Of a DNA stretch of 64,000 nt, positions 1-12,330 are shown piece by piece (the stretch's first letter is position 1; each line of letters starts with the position of its first letter). The notes beneath the pieces were generated by a model. The model made no database searches and had not been told where the DNA came from. It worked only from the letters and a program-made list of their open reading frames with translations. The translations under genes and the position numbers were made by a program. Source of the DNA: Cyclina sinensis (Eukaryota > Mollusca > Bivalvia > Venerida > Veneridae); NCBI GenBank assembly GCA_012932295.1, contig JAAONU010000013.1, positions 40,996,627-41,060,626 of the forward strand, read 5' to 3'.

Positions 1-169
1 TTAAGGCCCTGCTTTAACTCGACTGTAAAAATCCTAGTGTTTTGTATTTTGTCAAGCTCTTTCCTCTTTTGGCTGTTTCATTATTCATCTCCTCATCGAT
101 GGGGTTAATACAAGCTCAATGAGTTAGTTTGCTGTTCTTAAGTTGTATTCCATCAAACTGTTTTGGATG

Positions 170-420
170 ATTTTTAGCTCACCTGATGAAATGCTCAGCT
201 TGGACTATAGGGATCACCCTTTGTCGTTCGTCATCCGTCATCAACATATTACTTCAAATGACATCTCCTACAAAACCACAAGGCCATTTTTAACCAAACT
301 TGACAAAAAATATTATATTGCCCTAAAAATAGAAAAAATTCAAACAACATCTCCTCCTAAACTTCAAGGTCATCTTCCAACAAACTTCACAGAAATGTTT
401 CTTACATAGTACTCTATTAA
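170..420 (+). repeat. hairpin-headed dispersed repeat, 5' part
   Basis: The segment opens with an imperfect hairpin (AGCTCACCTGA, short loop, TGCTCAG) followed by the 'tatagggatcaccctttgtc' style leader seen in bivalve interspersed repeats. A short open frame here is interrupted and has no recognisable domain, so I treat it as repeat sequence. Family assignment (pearl/Helitron-like nonautonomous element) is inference from general form. Confidence 0.45.
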
Positions 421-1420
421 AAACTCCCAAAATTGTTACACTCTATTGCACAAAATGGGCCCAGAGCAAAAATACATGTAGAGTACACGCCAGGACAAAC
501 TCACATTTTCTGCTTTATTTGGCGGACGCAGAAAAAAATATCCGCCGCGACATCGAGGAAAAACGGATTTCCTCGATGTCATCGTGAAATATCTCAGCCA
601 ATTTGACAACTAGCGCGAAAATAATTAGAGTCATAACTCACCTGGATAAGCTGAACAGTTAATGAAACGACCGTAATGAAACTGTGCATTTTACGTCTGC
701 CAATTATGTGACATTTGGTAAAATTAAAACCAAATTTCTAATACATTTGCTGTGTAGGTTTATGTGTATTTCCGTCGTTGAAAACGCTCGTCATTGTATA
801 GCAAAATCGATCAATAATTTTGTCAAGCGCATAGACGATACAGTCGCAGTAGGGTTTACATGTTGTATGTTTTCTTTAAATATAGGAAAGCAGTTTTAAC
901 ACGTGTAAATCGAAAACCAGTCAATTTATTTTCTGAAAATAGGGTCAGCTGTTCCGAGAAGCAATTACTTTTGGTTTTTAATTGTCATTCCTTCCATTAA
1001 CAAATACGAGCATTCGTAAACAAATGCATCAGAATGAGAGTTTTATACATTTAACTGATATTTTAAAGCATAAAATTTGCCGAAATGCGTGTAATCAGGA
1101 TTTCTTTGAGTCTCGATACGTCAATTCTTACCTGTGAAAAAGTTCGCGGAACCATTTAGCAGACGTCCGCCGTGATATTTGGTGACCATGTCCGCGGTGG
1201 TGACCCGAAATGCGGTGGATTTGGTCGGGTTTTAAGGAATGGGTATTCCGCGACTACTATGTGCTTACAAATAAAGTATAACATACTTAAGTATGTTTTT
1301 TCTTACAACTCACATTTAAAAAAAATTTTTCACAACTAGCATCATTCTTGTGTATAAATTACTTTTGTTGCATACGATGTTAAATGTTACAAACTGTCAT
1401 TTGTCTCTTCTTTCAAACAG
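421..1420. other. no gene recognised; probable intron or upstream flank of the NLR pseudogene
   Basis: No exon with both splice sites and a recognisable protein was found. A locally GC-rich stretch near 520-600 and another near 1140-1250 contain 'tccgcc'-type words and small inverted repeats such as cctcgatgtc with its complement, perhaps a degraded element. The stretch ends in a pyrimidine tract and AG at 1420 that would serve as acceptor for the coiled-coil exon. Confidence 0.4.
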
Positions 1421-1604
1421 GTTCTCCTGAGACTGAATTCTACTGTTTTGAATCCTCTGCCAAATTTACAGCAAACATTAAACAGATTCAAACAAGATCC
1501 ATTGGATCCTGCTGAAGAAAACAGAATCAAAGAAGAAATTAAGGAATGGAAGAAAATGGAGAGCGAATTAGAGTATGTGATACAACAGATGAAAACCGAG
1601 TTTA

Positions 1605-4010
1605 AGCAGCTCCTTGGTAGAACTGCTCATGAAGTACAGCAGGTGAGGACAGAGTTACAGCAACACGTTGGTAAAAGTGCTGAAGAAGTACAGCAGGTGA
1701 GCACAGAGTTAGAGCAACACGTTAGTAAAAGTGCTCAAGAAGTACAGCAGGTGAAGACAGAGTTAGAGCAAGACATTGGAAGAAGTGCTCAAGAAGTACA
1801 GCAGGTGAAGACAGAAGGTGAAGACAGAGTAAGAGCAACACGTTGGTAAAAGTGCTCAAGAAGTACAGCAGGTGAAGACAGAGCAACATGTTTGTAAAAG
1901 TGCTCAAGAAGTACAGCAGGTGAGGACAGAGTTAGAGCAACAAGTTAGTAAAAGTGTTCAAGAAGTACAGCAGGTGAGGACAGAGTTAGAGCAACACGTA
2001 AGTGAAAGTGTTCAAGAAGTACAGCAGGTGAGGACAGAGTTAGAGCAACACGTTGAAAGAAATGCTCAAAAAGTACAGCAAGTGAAGACAGATTTGGAGC
2101 AACACGTTGAAAGAAGTGCTCAAGAAGTCAAGTACAGCAAGTGAAGACAGATTTAGAGCAACATGTTGAAAGAAGTGCTCAAGAAGTACAGCTTGTGAAG
2201 ACAGATTTAGAGCAACACGTTGGTAAAAGTGCTCAAGAAGTACAGCAGGCGAAGACAGATTTAGAGCAACAAGTTGAAAGAAGTGCTCAAGAAGTACAGC
2301 AGGCGAAGACGATTTAGAGCAACAAGTTGAAAGAAGTGCTCAAGAAGTACAGCAGGTGAAGACGATTTAGAGCAACATGTTAGTAACAGTGCTTAAGAAG
2401 TACAGCAGGTGAAGATAGATTTAGAGCAACAAGTTGAAAGAAGTGCTCAAGCAGTACAACAGGTGAAGACAGATTTAGAGCAACATGTTGAAAGAAGTGC
2501 TCAAGAAGAACAGCAGGTGAGGACAGATTTAGAGCAACAAGTTGAAAGAAGTGCTCAAGAAGTACAGCAGGTGAGGACAGAGTTAGAGAAACAAGTTGAA
2601 AGAAGTGCTCAAGAAGTACAGCACGTGAAGACAGATTGAGAGCAACACGTTAGTAAAAGTGCTCAAGAAGTACACCAGGTGAAGACAGATTTAGAGCAAC
2701 AAGTTGAAAGAAGTGCTCAAGAAGAACAGCTTGTGAAGACAGATTTAGAGCAACACGTTGAAAGAAGTGCTCAAGAAGTACAGCTTGTGAAGACAGATTG
2801 AGAGCAACATGTTGAAAGAAGTGCTCAAGAAGTACAGCTTGTGAAGACAGATTGAGAGCAACAAGTTGAAAGAAGTGCTCAAGAAGTACAGCTTGTGAAG
2901 ACAGATTTAGAGCAACAAGTTGAAAGAGGTGCTCAAGAAGTACAGCAGGTGAAGACAGATTGAGAGCAACAAGTTGAAAGAAGTGCTCAAGAAGTACAGC
3001 TTGTGAAGACAGATTTAGAGCAACATGTTGGTAAAAGTGCTCCAGAAGTACAGCAGGTAAGACAGAGTTAGAGCAACAAGTTGAAAGAAGTGCTCAAGAA
3101 GTACAGCAGGTGAAGACAGAGTTAGAGCAACACGTTAGTAAAAGTGCTCAAGAAGTACAGCAGGTGAAGACAGATTTGGAGCAACATGTTGAAAGAAGTG
3201 CTCAAGAATTACAGCAGGTGAAGACAGATTTGGAGCAACATGTTGAAAGAAGTGCTCAAGAAGTACAGCAGGTGAAGACAGAGTTAGAGCAACACGTTAG
3301 TAAAAGTGCTCAAGAAGTACAGCAGGTGAAGACAGAGTTAGAGCAACAAGTTGAAAGAAGTGCTCAAGAAGTACAGCAGGTGAAGACAGATTGAGAGCAA
3401 CATGTTGAAAGAAGTGCTCAAGAAGTACAGCTTGTGAAGACAGATTGAGAGCAACATGTTGAAAGAAGTGCTCAAGAAGTACAGCTTGTGAAGACAGATT
3501 GAGAGCAACATGTTGAAAGAAGTGCTCAAGAAGTACAGCTTGTGAAGACAGATTGAGAGCAACAAGTTGAAAGAAGTGCTCAAGAAGTACAGCAGGTGAA
3601 GACAGATTGAGAGCAACATGTTGAAAGAAGTGCTCAAGAAGTACAACTTGTGAAGACAGATTGAGAGCAACATGTTGAAAGAAGTGCTCAAGAAGTACAG
3701 CATGTGAAGACAGATTGAGAGCAACAAGTTGAAAGAAGTGCTCAAGAAGTACAGCTTGTGAAGACAGATTGAGAGCAACATGTTGAAAGAAGTGCTCAAG
3801 AAGTACAGCTTGTGAAGACAGAGTTAGAGCAACATGTTGGTAAAAGTGCTCAAGAAGAACAGCAGGTAAAGACAGATTTAGAGCAACACGTTGGTAAAAG
3901 TGCTCAAAAAGTACAGCAGGTGAGGACAAAGTTAGAGCAACATGTTGGTAGAAGTGCGCAAGAAGTACAGCAGGCAAAGACAGAGTTAGAGCAGCATGTT
4001 CATAGAGTTG
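1605..4010 (+). repeat. 54-bp tandem array encoding an 18-residue coiled-coil repeat
   Basis: About 44 tandem copies of a 54-bp unit encode 18-residue repeats of the form VKTDLEQHVERSAQEVQQ. Eighteen residues (7+11) with regularly spaced V/L positions and many E, Q and K fit a long coiled coil. The first eight or so units stay open (to 1849). Later units carry 'gattgagagc' in place of 'gatttagagc', turning a Leu codon into TGA, at about a dozen positions between about 2635 and 3775. One-base and larger indels also move the frame. The intact edges code for a non-repeat head (to about 1600) and a tail at 4010-4073 that ends at a good donor. Confidence 0.9.
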
Positions 4011-4586
4011 GTGGATTGAAAAGTAAAGTTTCGGTAGTTTACCAGCGACTTAAAGTGCTTGAACATAAGAAAGGTATACACAAAGACATTAGTTTAAAGT
4101 GAAAAAAAATCTTACATTAAATCATATTTTTTAGATGTTAATTGCAAGTAATTATTTTCGATGTTTTTTGCTAGTGCAGTCAGATATTAAATGATATGAT
4201 AGAAAGATTGCGCTGTAAAAATGCTAATTTGATAAATCAGAAACGTTGAATTGCTTGGGTGCAAATGACAAAAAGCATGTTTTACTGATCATTATTGCAA
4301 ATTTGGCAAACAGATAATTTACTACGGTGAAAAGATCAGATATTGGGCAAGATTGAAGAAAAATGCCTCGAGATTTAGAAATCAAATACTACATGTACCT
4401 TTGCAAAAACGATGTAATGTAAAATACCTACAAGATATATGTCGCCTTCCAGCTGAATGCTGTGATTCCAGTCTTGTGTGAAAAACTAATTCTTATTCAC
4501 ATACTGATACTGATAAAAGGAATGTTTTGTTCCAGGTAAACGTAGCACAGACAAAGAAAAAATAGAATACGAAGAACTTAAAAAAA

Positions 4587-5610
4587 GTATGTAGTCTCAT
4601 TTATTGTTTGCTTTTAATTTACATCTTTTTTTTTTCTTTTAGTACATTTTGAGCTTAGACAAACGGGATTGTGGTAAAAGAAGAAAGTGAAGCTTACATA
4701 AGTAATGTATGTGAAAAAAAAATATGTTACAGTCCGTTTTGAAAATGCAGAAATTCTTTCTTTGTCAATCAATTTCAAGATAAATGGAAAATAAAGCACT
4801 TGTGGTCAGGTAACATATTTTTCATTCTAAAATCACCAAATATGCTACAAGCTGTAATAGCTCTTTGTAATAGTGGCCTCATTATTAATATCTCTTAGAG
4901 AAAATGTACGTTAACTGATCCTGTTTTAGTGTGGTCATTTATATATTTTATAGTGTGCGTAATGAAGTTGTGTCCAGTAGTTCAATATTAAGTGTCTCCA
5001 GTCGATATTTGATGTGTAAAATGAAAGAGAAACTCCTATTGCTTTCGCCAATTTCTTATTGACTTTCCATATATGATGCTTCACCATTGACAACTATTGA
5101 ACTAATGTTATTTGGGTATTCTTTAATTTGTTCAATGCATTTTGTCAATTTGAAAGCGTTATTAGAGGTAAATTCTGGATACACTGAGAATTGGGAAATA
5201 AGTGATATTTGCACTGTACCAAATGGAAAAACGATACAATCAACTGTTTACATTGGTGTACAATCAACTGTTTACATTGGTGTACAATCAACTGTTTACA
5301 TTTTTGTGCAATCAACTGTTTACATTGTTGTATGCATAACAATGACGGTTAAATGAATATTCAGTTACTAAAAGTTGAAACCATTTGTTAATGTTACAAG
5401 CATTCCTTGGTCGCCATAGGTTGTTCAGAATGTGTTGTGTTTCAAAAGTTTCATTGACCCATCAATCTGGTGCAAGCTTCGAAGTACATAACATGAAACA
5501 TGCGCAGTTTAATTTACCTATATTCTGATGCCTGTGTTAAACTCTTTTAATATTGATTATAACAGCAAAAACTCAATTCCACTTGCTGTTTTTTTCTCTC
5601 TACAGACTAG
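4587..5610. other. intron-like sequence with a 24-bp tandem repeat at 5237-5332
   Basis: This is AT-rich sequence in the presumed second intron of the NLR pseudogene. Four tandem copies of a 24-bp unit (caatcaactgtttacattgg plus gtgta variants) occupy 5237-5332. The unit is a multiple of three, so a short open frame crosses it, but the protein is low complexity and has no homology I recognise. Confidence 0.6.
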
Positions 5611-7523
5611 ATTATTTTTATGCTCCCACAAAGTGGGAGCATATAGCGTTGCACTTGTCTGTCAGTCCGGACGAAATTTTGTGAACGCAACTCCTCTTGA
5701 TCCGGATGGCAGATTTTGCTTAAACTTTCAGGGATGAACAACCTTAATGTGTAGATGATATTAAAGGAAGGAATTTTTGCTTCGACCAAATTTAACGGAA
5801 TTATGGCCCTTTGTTGATTGTACGTCTGTACGTACGTCCTGAAATTTTGTGAACGCAACTCCTCTTAAATGGGATGGCAGATTTTGCTTAAACTTTCAGG
5901 GATGAACAACCTTAATGTGAAGATGATAGTTAAGGAAGGAATTTTTGCTTCGACCAAATTTAACAGAATTATGGCCCTTCGTTGATTTTTTTCAATATAA
6001 ACCATATAGCCAAATAAATTTGTGAACGCAACTCCTCATAAACCAGATGGCAGATTTTGTTTAAACTTTTAGGGATGAACAACCATAATGTGTAGATGAT
6101 AGCAAAGGAAGGAATTTTTGCTGTGACCAAATTTAACGGAAATTTGGTCCTTTGTTGATTTTTTCACAGACACTTGTTTAGAAGCGAATATAAGGCATTT
6201 ATGAATGGCCATTCTCCAGTATATGGTATTATATTACAAGATAACCAACTTTGAAATGTAAACAAACAAAACCGAAGCACATTAATTTTATTAAGTCACT
6301 GCAGAAACACAAATGCACTTTCAGAATAATTCTAGCATCATTTCATACCTGTGATATATGCCCTTTCCAATGATATATGTCACTACCAATAACTCCACTT
6401 TGTTACGGAGAAAATCACATTTGTTTCCATCAGAGGTCTGATTTTTTTCGACCCGTTATCTTGCGAAGCTGCTGTAAGCGAATGTAATATAATACTAATC
6501 CTGGAGAATGGCCATTCATAAATGCCTTATATTCGCTTCTAAACAAGTGTCTGTGGATTTTTTCACTATATACCATAAAGTGAAATAAATTTGTGAACGC
6601 AACTCCTCATAAACAGGATGGCAGAGTTTGCTTAAACTTTCAGGGATGAACAACCTTAATGTGTAGATGATAGTTAAGGAAGGAATTTTTGCTGCGACCA
6701 AATTTAACGGAATTATGGCCCTTTGATGATTTTTTCACTCTATTCCATAAAGTGAAATAAATTTGTGAACGCAACTCCTCATAAACCGGATGGCAGATTT
6801 TGCTTAAACTTTCAGGGATGAACAACCTTAATGTGTAGATGATAGTAAAGGAAGGGTAATGTTTTTTACGGGACCTGACACACCTGGGGTTTCTATACTT
6901 TAATCTGTAGTTAACTTTCATATGTAACATTTTTTATATTTTACCTGCTTACTTAAATATCAGCAACATGTAATTACTTATGTGTCTCTTTCTTCGTCTT
7001 TGCTAATGTGATTCCTCATAGTACATAAATATTTACAACATTTTTATGTTGACTTTTCAAAGAATAAGGAGGTCTATTGTACTTGCGGCGTGGCTATCGG
7101 GTTAAAGTTTTAGGGCAAGCTTCTCATTTTCACTATTTCTTCCCTTTCTACCGCAGATATTTGGTTCAAACTTGGCAGTAGACTGTGTCGTTCCATCAAG
7201 GCCCATAACTCTGTTAAGCATTTTTATTAGTTATTCCCCTTTTAAGACTTTGAAAAATCTTTAATTTCAGGCTTTTATTATACCTTCAAGCACTAAGAAT
7301 AGTCAAGCGTGGTGTCCATCCGACAGCCCTTGTTTCAGTATAGAATATCTAATTTTGAAATAAAAGGACAGCATTAATAATATACAAAACACCTCAATTC
7401 ATTTGCAACTACAGAAAAAAATTGTTCCCCACCTAAATCTTACATGCAGAATATACATGCTATTGTTAATGAGTGCTTATGCATAGTGGGGGCATCCGTG
7501 TCCTATGGACACAGTTCTAGTTC
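5611..7523 (+). mobile_element. hairpin-headed repeat element with internal monomers of about 170 bp
   Basis: The element starts with a hairpin (tgctcccacaaagtgggagca, 5621-5641). Tandem diverged monomers follow, each beginning 'tttgtgaacgcaactcctc' (near 5680, 5845, 6015, 6585 and 6760) and ending 'attatggccctttgttgatt'. The far end has 'gtgggggcatccgtgtcc' and 'cacagttctagttctt' (7485-7523), which match the terminal words of related elements at 12.9, 18.3 and 51.4 kb. No transposase is present. The architecture fits bivalve pearl/Helitron-like nonautonomous elements. A separate MITE has split one monomer at 6165-6555. Confidence 0.6.
6165..6555. mobile_element. 391-bp MITE with long TIRs and 8-bp target duplication
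   Basis: Terminal inverted repeats of about 55 bp begin CACAGACACTTGTTTAGAAG on the left and are mirrored at the right end, with partial complementarity continuing inward. The 8-bp word GATTTTTT flanks both sides (6157-6164 and 6556-6563), and joining the flanks restores an uninterrupted repeat monomer. An 8-bp duplication points to the hAT (or P/Merlin) class; the superfamily is inferred, since there is no transposase. Confidence 0.85.
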
Positions 7524-9987
7524 TTGAATAATTCAGGATATATCGGTCTGGTTTTGTTACCTTACTTCACTCATGTAGGTGAGCCCATTCTTCCCGGTGA
7601 TGAGAAATGATTAATTGGGGTGGCTTGTCCACTGTGGAAAAGTCCTTTATGGTCCAAAATCGTTGTTCATTTAATGTCAAATAATTTCTGTAATGCTTTC
7701 TAACATTTCTACACTTATCATTCTTACATTTTCTATCTGCAATAACACAACATTATGGCTGCGTAACAGATATAATAAGGGAAGTAACTCTGAGCAGTGT
7801 TACACTATTTGCTTTTTAGTGTTGTCCTTCGTGCTTGGTGTACAGCGGCATCACTAGATAAACGTTGATTAAATAAGCAATAGAAAATGGTTAATATTTC
7901 TAACACTAAGTCATTCATTTGTTCGTCTGTTTGTTCGTTCGTACAATATGGTTGGATGGACGGATTTTGACTTTCATTAGAAGATACTGGAATGACGAAA
8001 ATGGAGATAAAGAATGTTGGAAAGAAAGAAATAAAGAAATATCCTGTATGAGGAAAGACTAGGAAAAAAAAAACACATTTGACTGTTATTTCAGTCTGCT
8101 CAACAAATCTACCAACAGAAATTTTAACCAAAAAATAAGTGTGATTAATAGCAGGGTTGATATGGTCTTGGTTAATGCTCGCGTTATTATTTTTAAAGTG
8201 TTGGTGCCATCTTTCTATTTCATAATATCTGGAAATTGAATGACGTACGTTCTTTTTAAAAGCAGATCTATATATTTATAAATTTCTGTATCGTTTGCGT
8301 AAACAGATGATTTTTTCCGCTCTATCCACACATAATCTATAACTTTTAGTCAAACTCTGTCATTGCCAACAGGGACAAATCTATTGAATACAGGTAAATC
8401 AGGTTGTTACGCTTGATATCGTTATCTTGCATTCAATATAAACTAGCCTGCTAGACCTAACAATGTCGGTTCTAATTGTCAGGATCCGAAAACCCAAGCA
8501 TCTGAAAAAACATTCGTTTAAACACTATTTTGTTTATGAATAGATACATTCTTTTATAATATGAATAATGTGTCTTGATAAAATGGCATTTGAATACAAG
8601 TTTTGAGGGAACAGCTTATATTAATTAATTCATTGTTCAATACAATCTTTACAAGATGACAATTATTTATATCCCCTTCGTGTAATAAATGTGACATGAC
8701 AGTTCAATTTTCCGTCATTTTATTATAATATCCCGATTTTTATTTTACTCAAATTTCCTGTTGCTATATTATTCTGGAACATTTCAGGATGGACTTTTGT
8801 AGAAACTATCAAGTAAAAACTGTTAAAGCAGGGTCTGTAACATCGTTTTTATTCTATGAAATATAATGTCAAGAAATCGTCAGATCTCTACATGTGATTG
8901 TCGTCTTTTCTCGATTTCTATGTTAGTTCCATGAGGGCACTAATTAATTGTGTTCATTTTTAACTAGTTAATCCTTTTCAATTTTGGTCAAGGATATCAT
9001 ACTGAACTAATGTATCTTGTATAGACAGGGTGTATAATGAAATTAACACAATTTATTGTAAAATTTCAACTATACATAGGGGTCTGAAACCATAAAACAA
9101 ATGCGAAAAGTGCAGAGGTGTGTGAGTTTTCTATGTTATAGACATGGCGTACAAATTGCTTCCTTGACTAAGAGAAGGGGGACGAAGGTTTCGGTCCCGA
9201 CAGGGTATTTCCTTTTTCTGTGCCTCAGTCAGTGGATTGTTGTGGGTGTCAGTTTTGTGGAAAAAAAATGTGTTTTAGTTAATACAATGTATCTTTATTT
9301 TTGAATTTGCAGACAAGAATGTAAAATGAAAAGGCCACATTACAGCTTCGCAAGCCAAAATTAGTTTTGCCAGTTTAAGTTTACATTTTTGAAATCATAC
9401 CAGGACATATTGTCATTTGAAGAAGTATAAATGGGAGATTAGAAGCCACCAAATCAAAGGAACGATTGTGTTAAAGACGTTACATAATAATAATAATAAT
9501 AATGGTATTTTCTGCAGTGGCTAGCGCTTCCTCACACTCGTAAAATATATTCTAATATAATTTATGAGCTTTAACCTACACTTAGAAAATCGCGTATCAC
9601 ATATCAATCAATATTTTTGCATTTTGCGTCATAATCTAGCAAGAATGTCTGTTCCGACAGGTAATTGAGTCATATGCAGTGCCAGTGTATTTGAAGATAA
9701 AATAACCATAATGACAGCTGTTAAATGCTTGAATGTATGACCTTTATACATGTATATAATCATACATACTCAAATACAAGGCGCTTTTCTCAATGTATTT
9801 AATAATAAAGTACTTAACTATTTATTTTGTAGGTAGATTATGTTGAAGTTAAAGTCGTCGTTGTTTTAACATAAATGATGACCAGCATCTCCTTTATAAC
9901 TTATTCAGAGCTTGAATCGCAAATCATTTATTATATTGATATATTTTATATACGCTAAGCTTATAATTCCTTTTTCCTACATTTCAG
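7524..9987. other. no gene recognised; presumed NLR pseudogene intron
   Basis: AT-rich sequence without a supported exon. It contains an (AAT)n run at 9484-9504. Short open frames at 7.8-8.1 and 9.1-9.3 kb have no domain, no splice context and no periodicity. The segment ends in the acceptor AG used by the NACHT exon at 9988. Confidence 0.5.
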
Positions 9988-12330
9988 ATCCAACTAACGA
10001 TTTGAAGGCCACTTACAGACGACAGTACACTACCATTCAATTGTCACCACTGATCTAAGAGGAAGACACCCCTCTCCTAAAATTCTATGTTATGCCAGAC
10101 ATAAATTCTATAAAAGTCAAAAGAAATATTGGGGGTGGAGAAGAAGAAAAAAAGGTCCGATTCTGCGATATATTCTACAAAGACGAGGAACGCAAGAAGA
10201 ATCGAAACCCTTACAAAGAAATTTATTTAATGGCAGATGCAGGCTTAGGCAAAACATCCTTTAGCAAGAGACTGGCATAAACATGGTGTCAGTCTAAGGA
10301 TGCACGGGACAAGGATGAAGACCACTTCTCAGATGAAGAAACTGAAATTCTGAGTGGCTTTGATTTCTTCTTTCTAGTGTTACAACGAGACTGTTCCAGC
10401 GAATGTTCAGTTGAAGATCTGATTATTTAACCAGCTCTTTCTGATCTTGGGGCATAAGGGATATAATAAGACGAATTAAGAAAATGTTTTGAATAAAGAA
10501 AGATGTTTAATGGTGTTGGATGGACTTGCCGAATGGTCACACCCTTCAAACAGTTGTACAATGAAGGAGAAATCTATCCCACACAGGGCCGCCCGTGAAA
10601 CAACTACAGTTTTGACTACAACCCGACCTTGGAAATTAAGCGTAGAATGCATAAGTCAAGCCAAATTGACCAGAAACTTGAAATTGCTGGGCTGAACAAG
10701 ACATCAGCAAACAATTTAATGCGGTCAGTTATATCGCATGTTAGTGACGAGGAAGATAAAGACATCTTAAAAAAGAAAGTAGATGATTTTAATTCGGTTA
10801 TGCTAGAAAAAACATGTATCGGAACTAGCAGTTATTCTAATACTGCTATTGTTCATGCTGTGTCTATGGTGTGACAATAGAAATCTAGGAAATACTCTTT
10901 TTGATTTATACAGCAACATTGTTGAACTGTTACTTGCAAGAATGGTAGTGAAATACATGAACAAAGACCTTCCACATACGTCTACATGTAGACAGAGTGA
11001 AATCCCACAGTGTTTCAGTAAAAATAAAAACTGTGTAAAGTTTTACTCTCTTCTTATGTCTTTAGGAGAACTAGCTTTTCATATGTTATCCGGGAAACAA
11101 AAGAGGAAAATATTCTTGTTTTTGACGTTCCTGTAGAAGGAGAGTATCTGAGCAAAGAGAGTTTAGATTTCTGCCTTAAAACAGGACTTCTAACACAAAC
11201 TTAAGATCGCAGTAAATTGTCTGAACAGCCAGTAAAAATATCTTTCTTACATAAATCTATACAGGAATATTTCGCGGCACTACCAATAAATCTTCAGTAT
11301 TAGAAACAGTGAAATCAAGATGTAAATGTATTAAAGACATTCTAGAAATATAAAAAATTCTTCTGTTTATTAGCGGCATCAATGCAGACATCTTATCTTT
11401 GATTTCACATGAACTGATTAGAATCATAAATAAAGATGAAATAACAGGTAAATACATGTATAGGCATGATAGGAGTTCAGTTGAAAAGATCTGTGAACAT
11501 ACACTAAGAGCATACCAGAACCTGTTGGTTTCTTGTTGTCAAAAAATGTCACAAGAAAATTGAGCCAGTTTGTGTATTGAAGATGTTTTTATTGAATACA
11601 GCTCTAAACAAGAACAATACCGTGAAAATCTCCGCCTCCTGACAACACGAAATCTACAAAATATCAATTCAGTTTATATTGACATGGATGAGACACCTTA
11701 GAAGAAGAGTACACATGAATTCTCATTGACTCGTCTAGACAACCTGGAGAAAATATGGTTCCATGGAGACTATGACAGAGATATTGCAGTACTACTGAAA
11801 ACATCTGTTAAATGTTTATATTTGCATTGTGAAAGTGTAGTCTCTCATTTACCGTGTAAGGAAGTCACAAGTTTAAACAAGTTAGAAGCGATGGAGATCA
11901 GCGGGGTTTTACTCAGTCATAGTGAGCTGACAGAGTTCTATAAATGTATATACAATGTATCTAAGACAAAGTGTTTACGAGAGATTGAGCTGATGGGCTT
12001 AAACTGTACTGACCATGGGTGGCAAGACTGCCCTGGGAGCAGACTGGATTTCTTTCAACACTCACAACTTAGAACGTTATCACTGTGGAATATACTTCTG
12101 ACAAAAATGGACATTAACCTGGCCATACTAGAGAAGTGTAGGCTAGTGTGGTCATGTAACCCAGATCTTATGTTGAAGTTTAGAAATCATCCTGCAGCAG
12201 ACATCAGCCTACCAGGAAATACACATTTTGAGTTGTTCATGGTGACAATGGCGGCTTCATCATTGTGTCAGCTAGTTGACCTGATACAAAACCTGGGGGT
12301 TAAAATTAGCCCCACCCCAGGGGTCACTTG
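9988..12330 (+). pseudogene. NACHT and LRR-like exon of the NLR pseudogene
   Basis: Translating across frames gives a linker (RRQYTTIQLSPLI, then a stop, then EEDTPLLKFYVMPDI), Walker A AGLGKTSFSKR near 10238-10267, Walker B LMVLDGLAEW near 10507-10536, a TTTRPWKL sensor-1-like motif near 10615-10640, and the winged-helix-end motif FLHKSIQEYFAA near 11244-11279 that is typical of NLRs. A longer open stretch (11726-12330) resembles leucine-rich-repeat sequence (LYLHCESV, LEAMEIS, LREIELMGL, LRTLSLWNI). Stops after SPLI, after KRLA (about 10278) and at several later sites, plus frame changes, show it is dead. The Walker B region has Ala where most relatives have Asp/Glu. The 3' end runs straight into repeat sequence at about 12290, so the original C terminus is lost. 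Confidence 0.75.

Larger units (their letters stand above)
1421..12330 (+). pseudogene. NLR-like (coiled coil - NACHT - LRR-like) pseudogene, three exons visible
   Basis: Three exons join in phase: 1421-4073 (coiled coil), 4536-4586 (KR-rich linker) and 9988-12330 (NACHT and LRR-like region). Donors at 4074 and 4587 and acceptors before 4536 and 9988 are all GT/AG and preserve phase 1, so this was once one gene. The order resembles bivalve NLR-like proteins often annotated as DZIP3-like, which carry a HEPN-type domain upstream; any such exon would lie left of the window. The copy is broken. The coiled-coil exon shifts frame near 1815-1835 and has many in-frame TGA codons; the NACHT exon has a TAA about 70 bp from its start, another just after the P-loop, and further shifts. 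NLRs are cytosolic sensors, but this copy should not make a full protein. Family membership is fairly sure; the DZIP3-like label is inference. Confidence 0.7.

Noticed and set aside
3297..3977. 226-residue open frame on the minus strand through the 54-bp array
   Set aside because: It is the reverse reading of a tandem unit whose length is a multiple of three, so one stop-free unit gives a long frame automatically. The protein is only the repeated unit and has no independent support.
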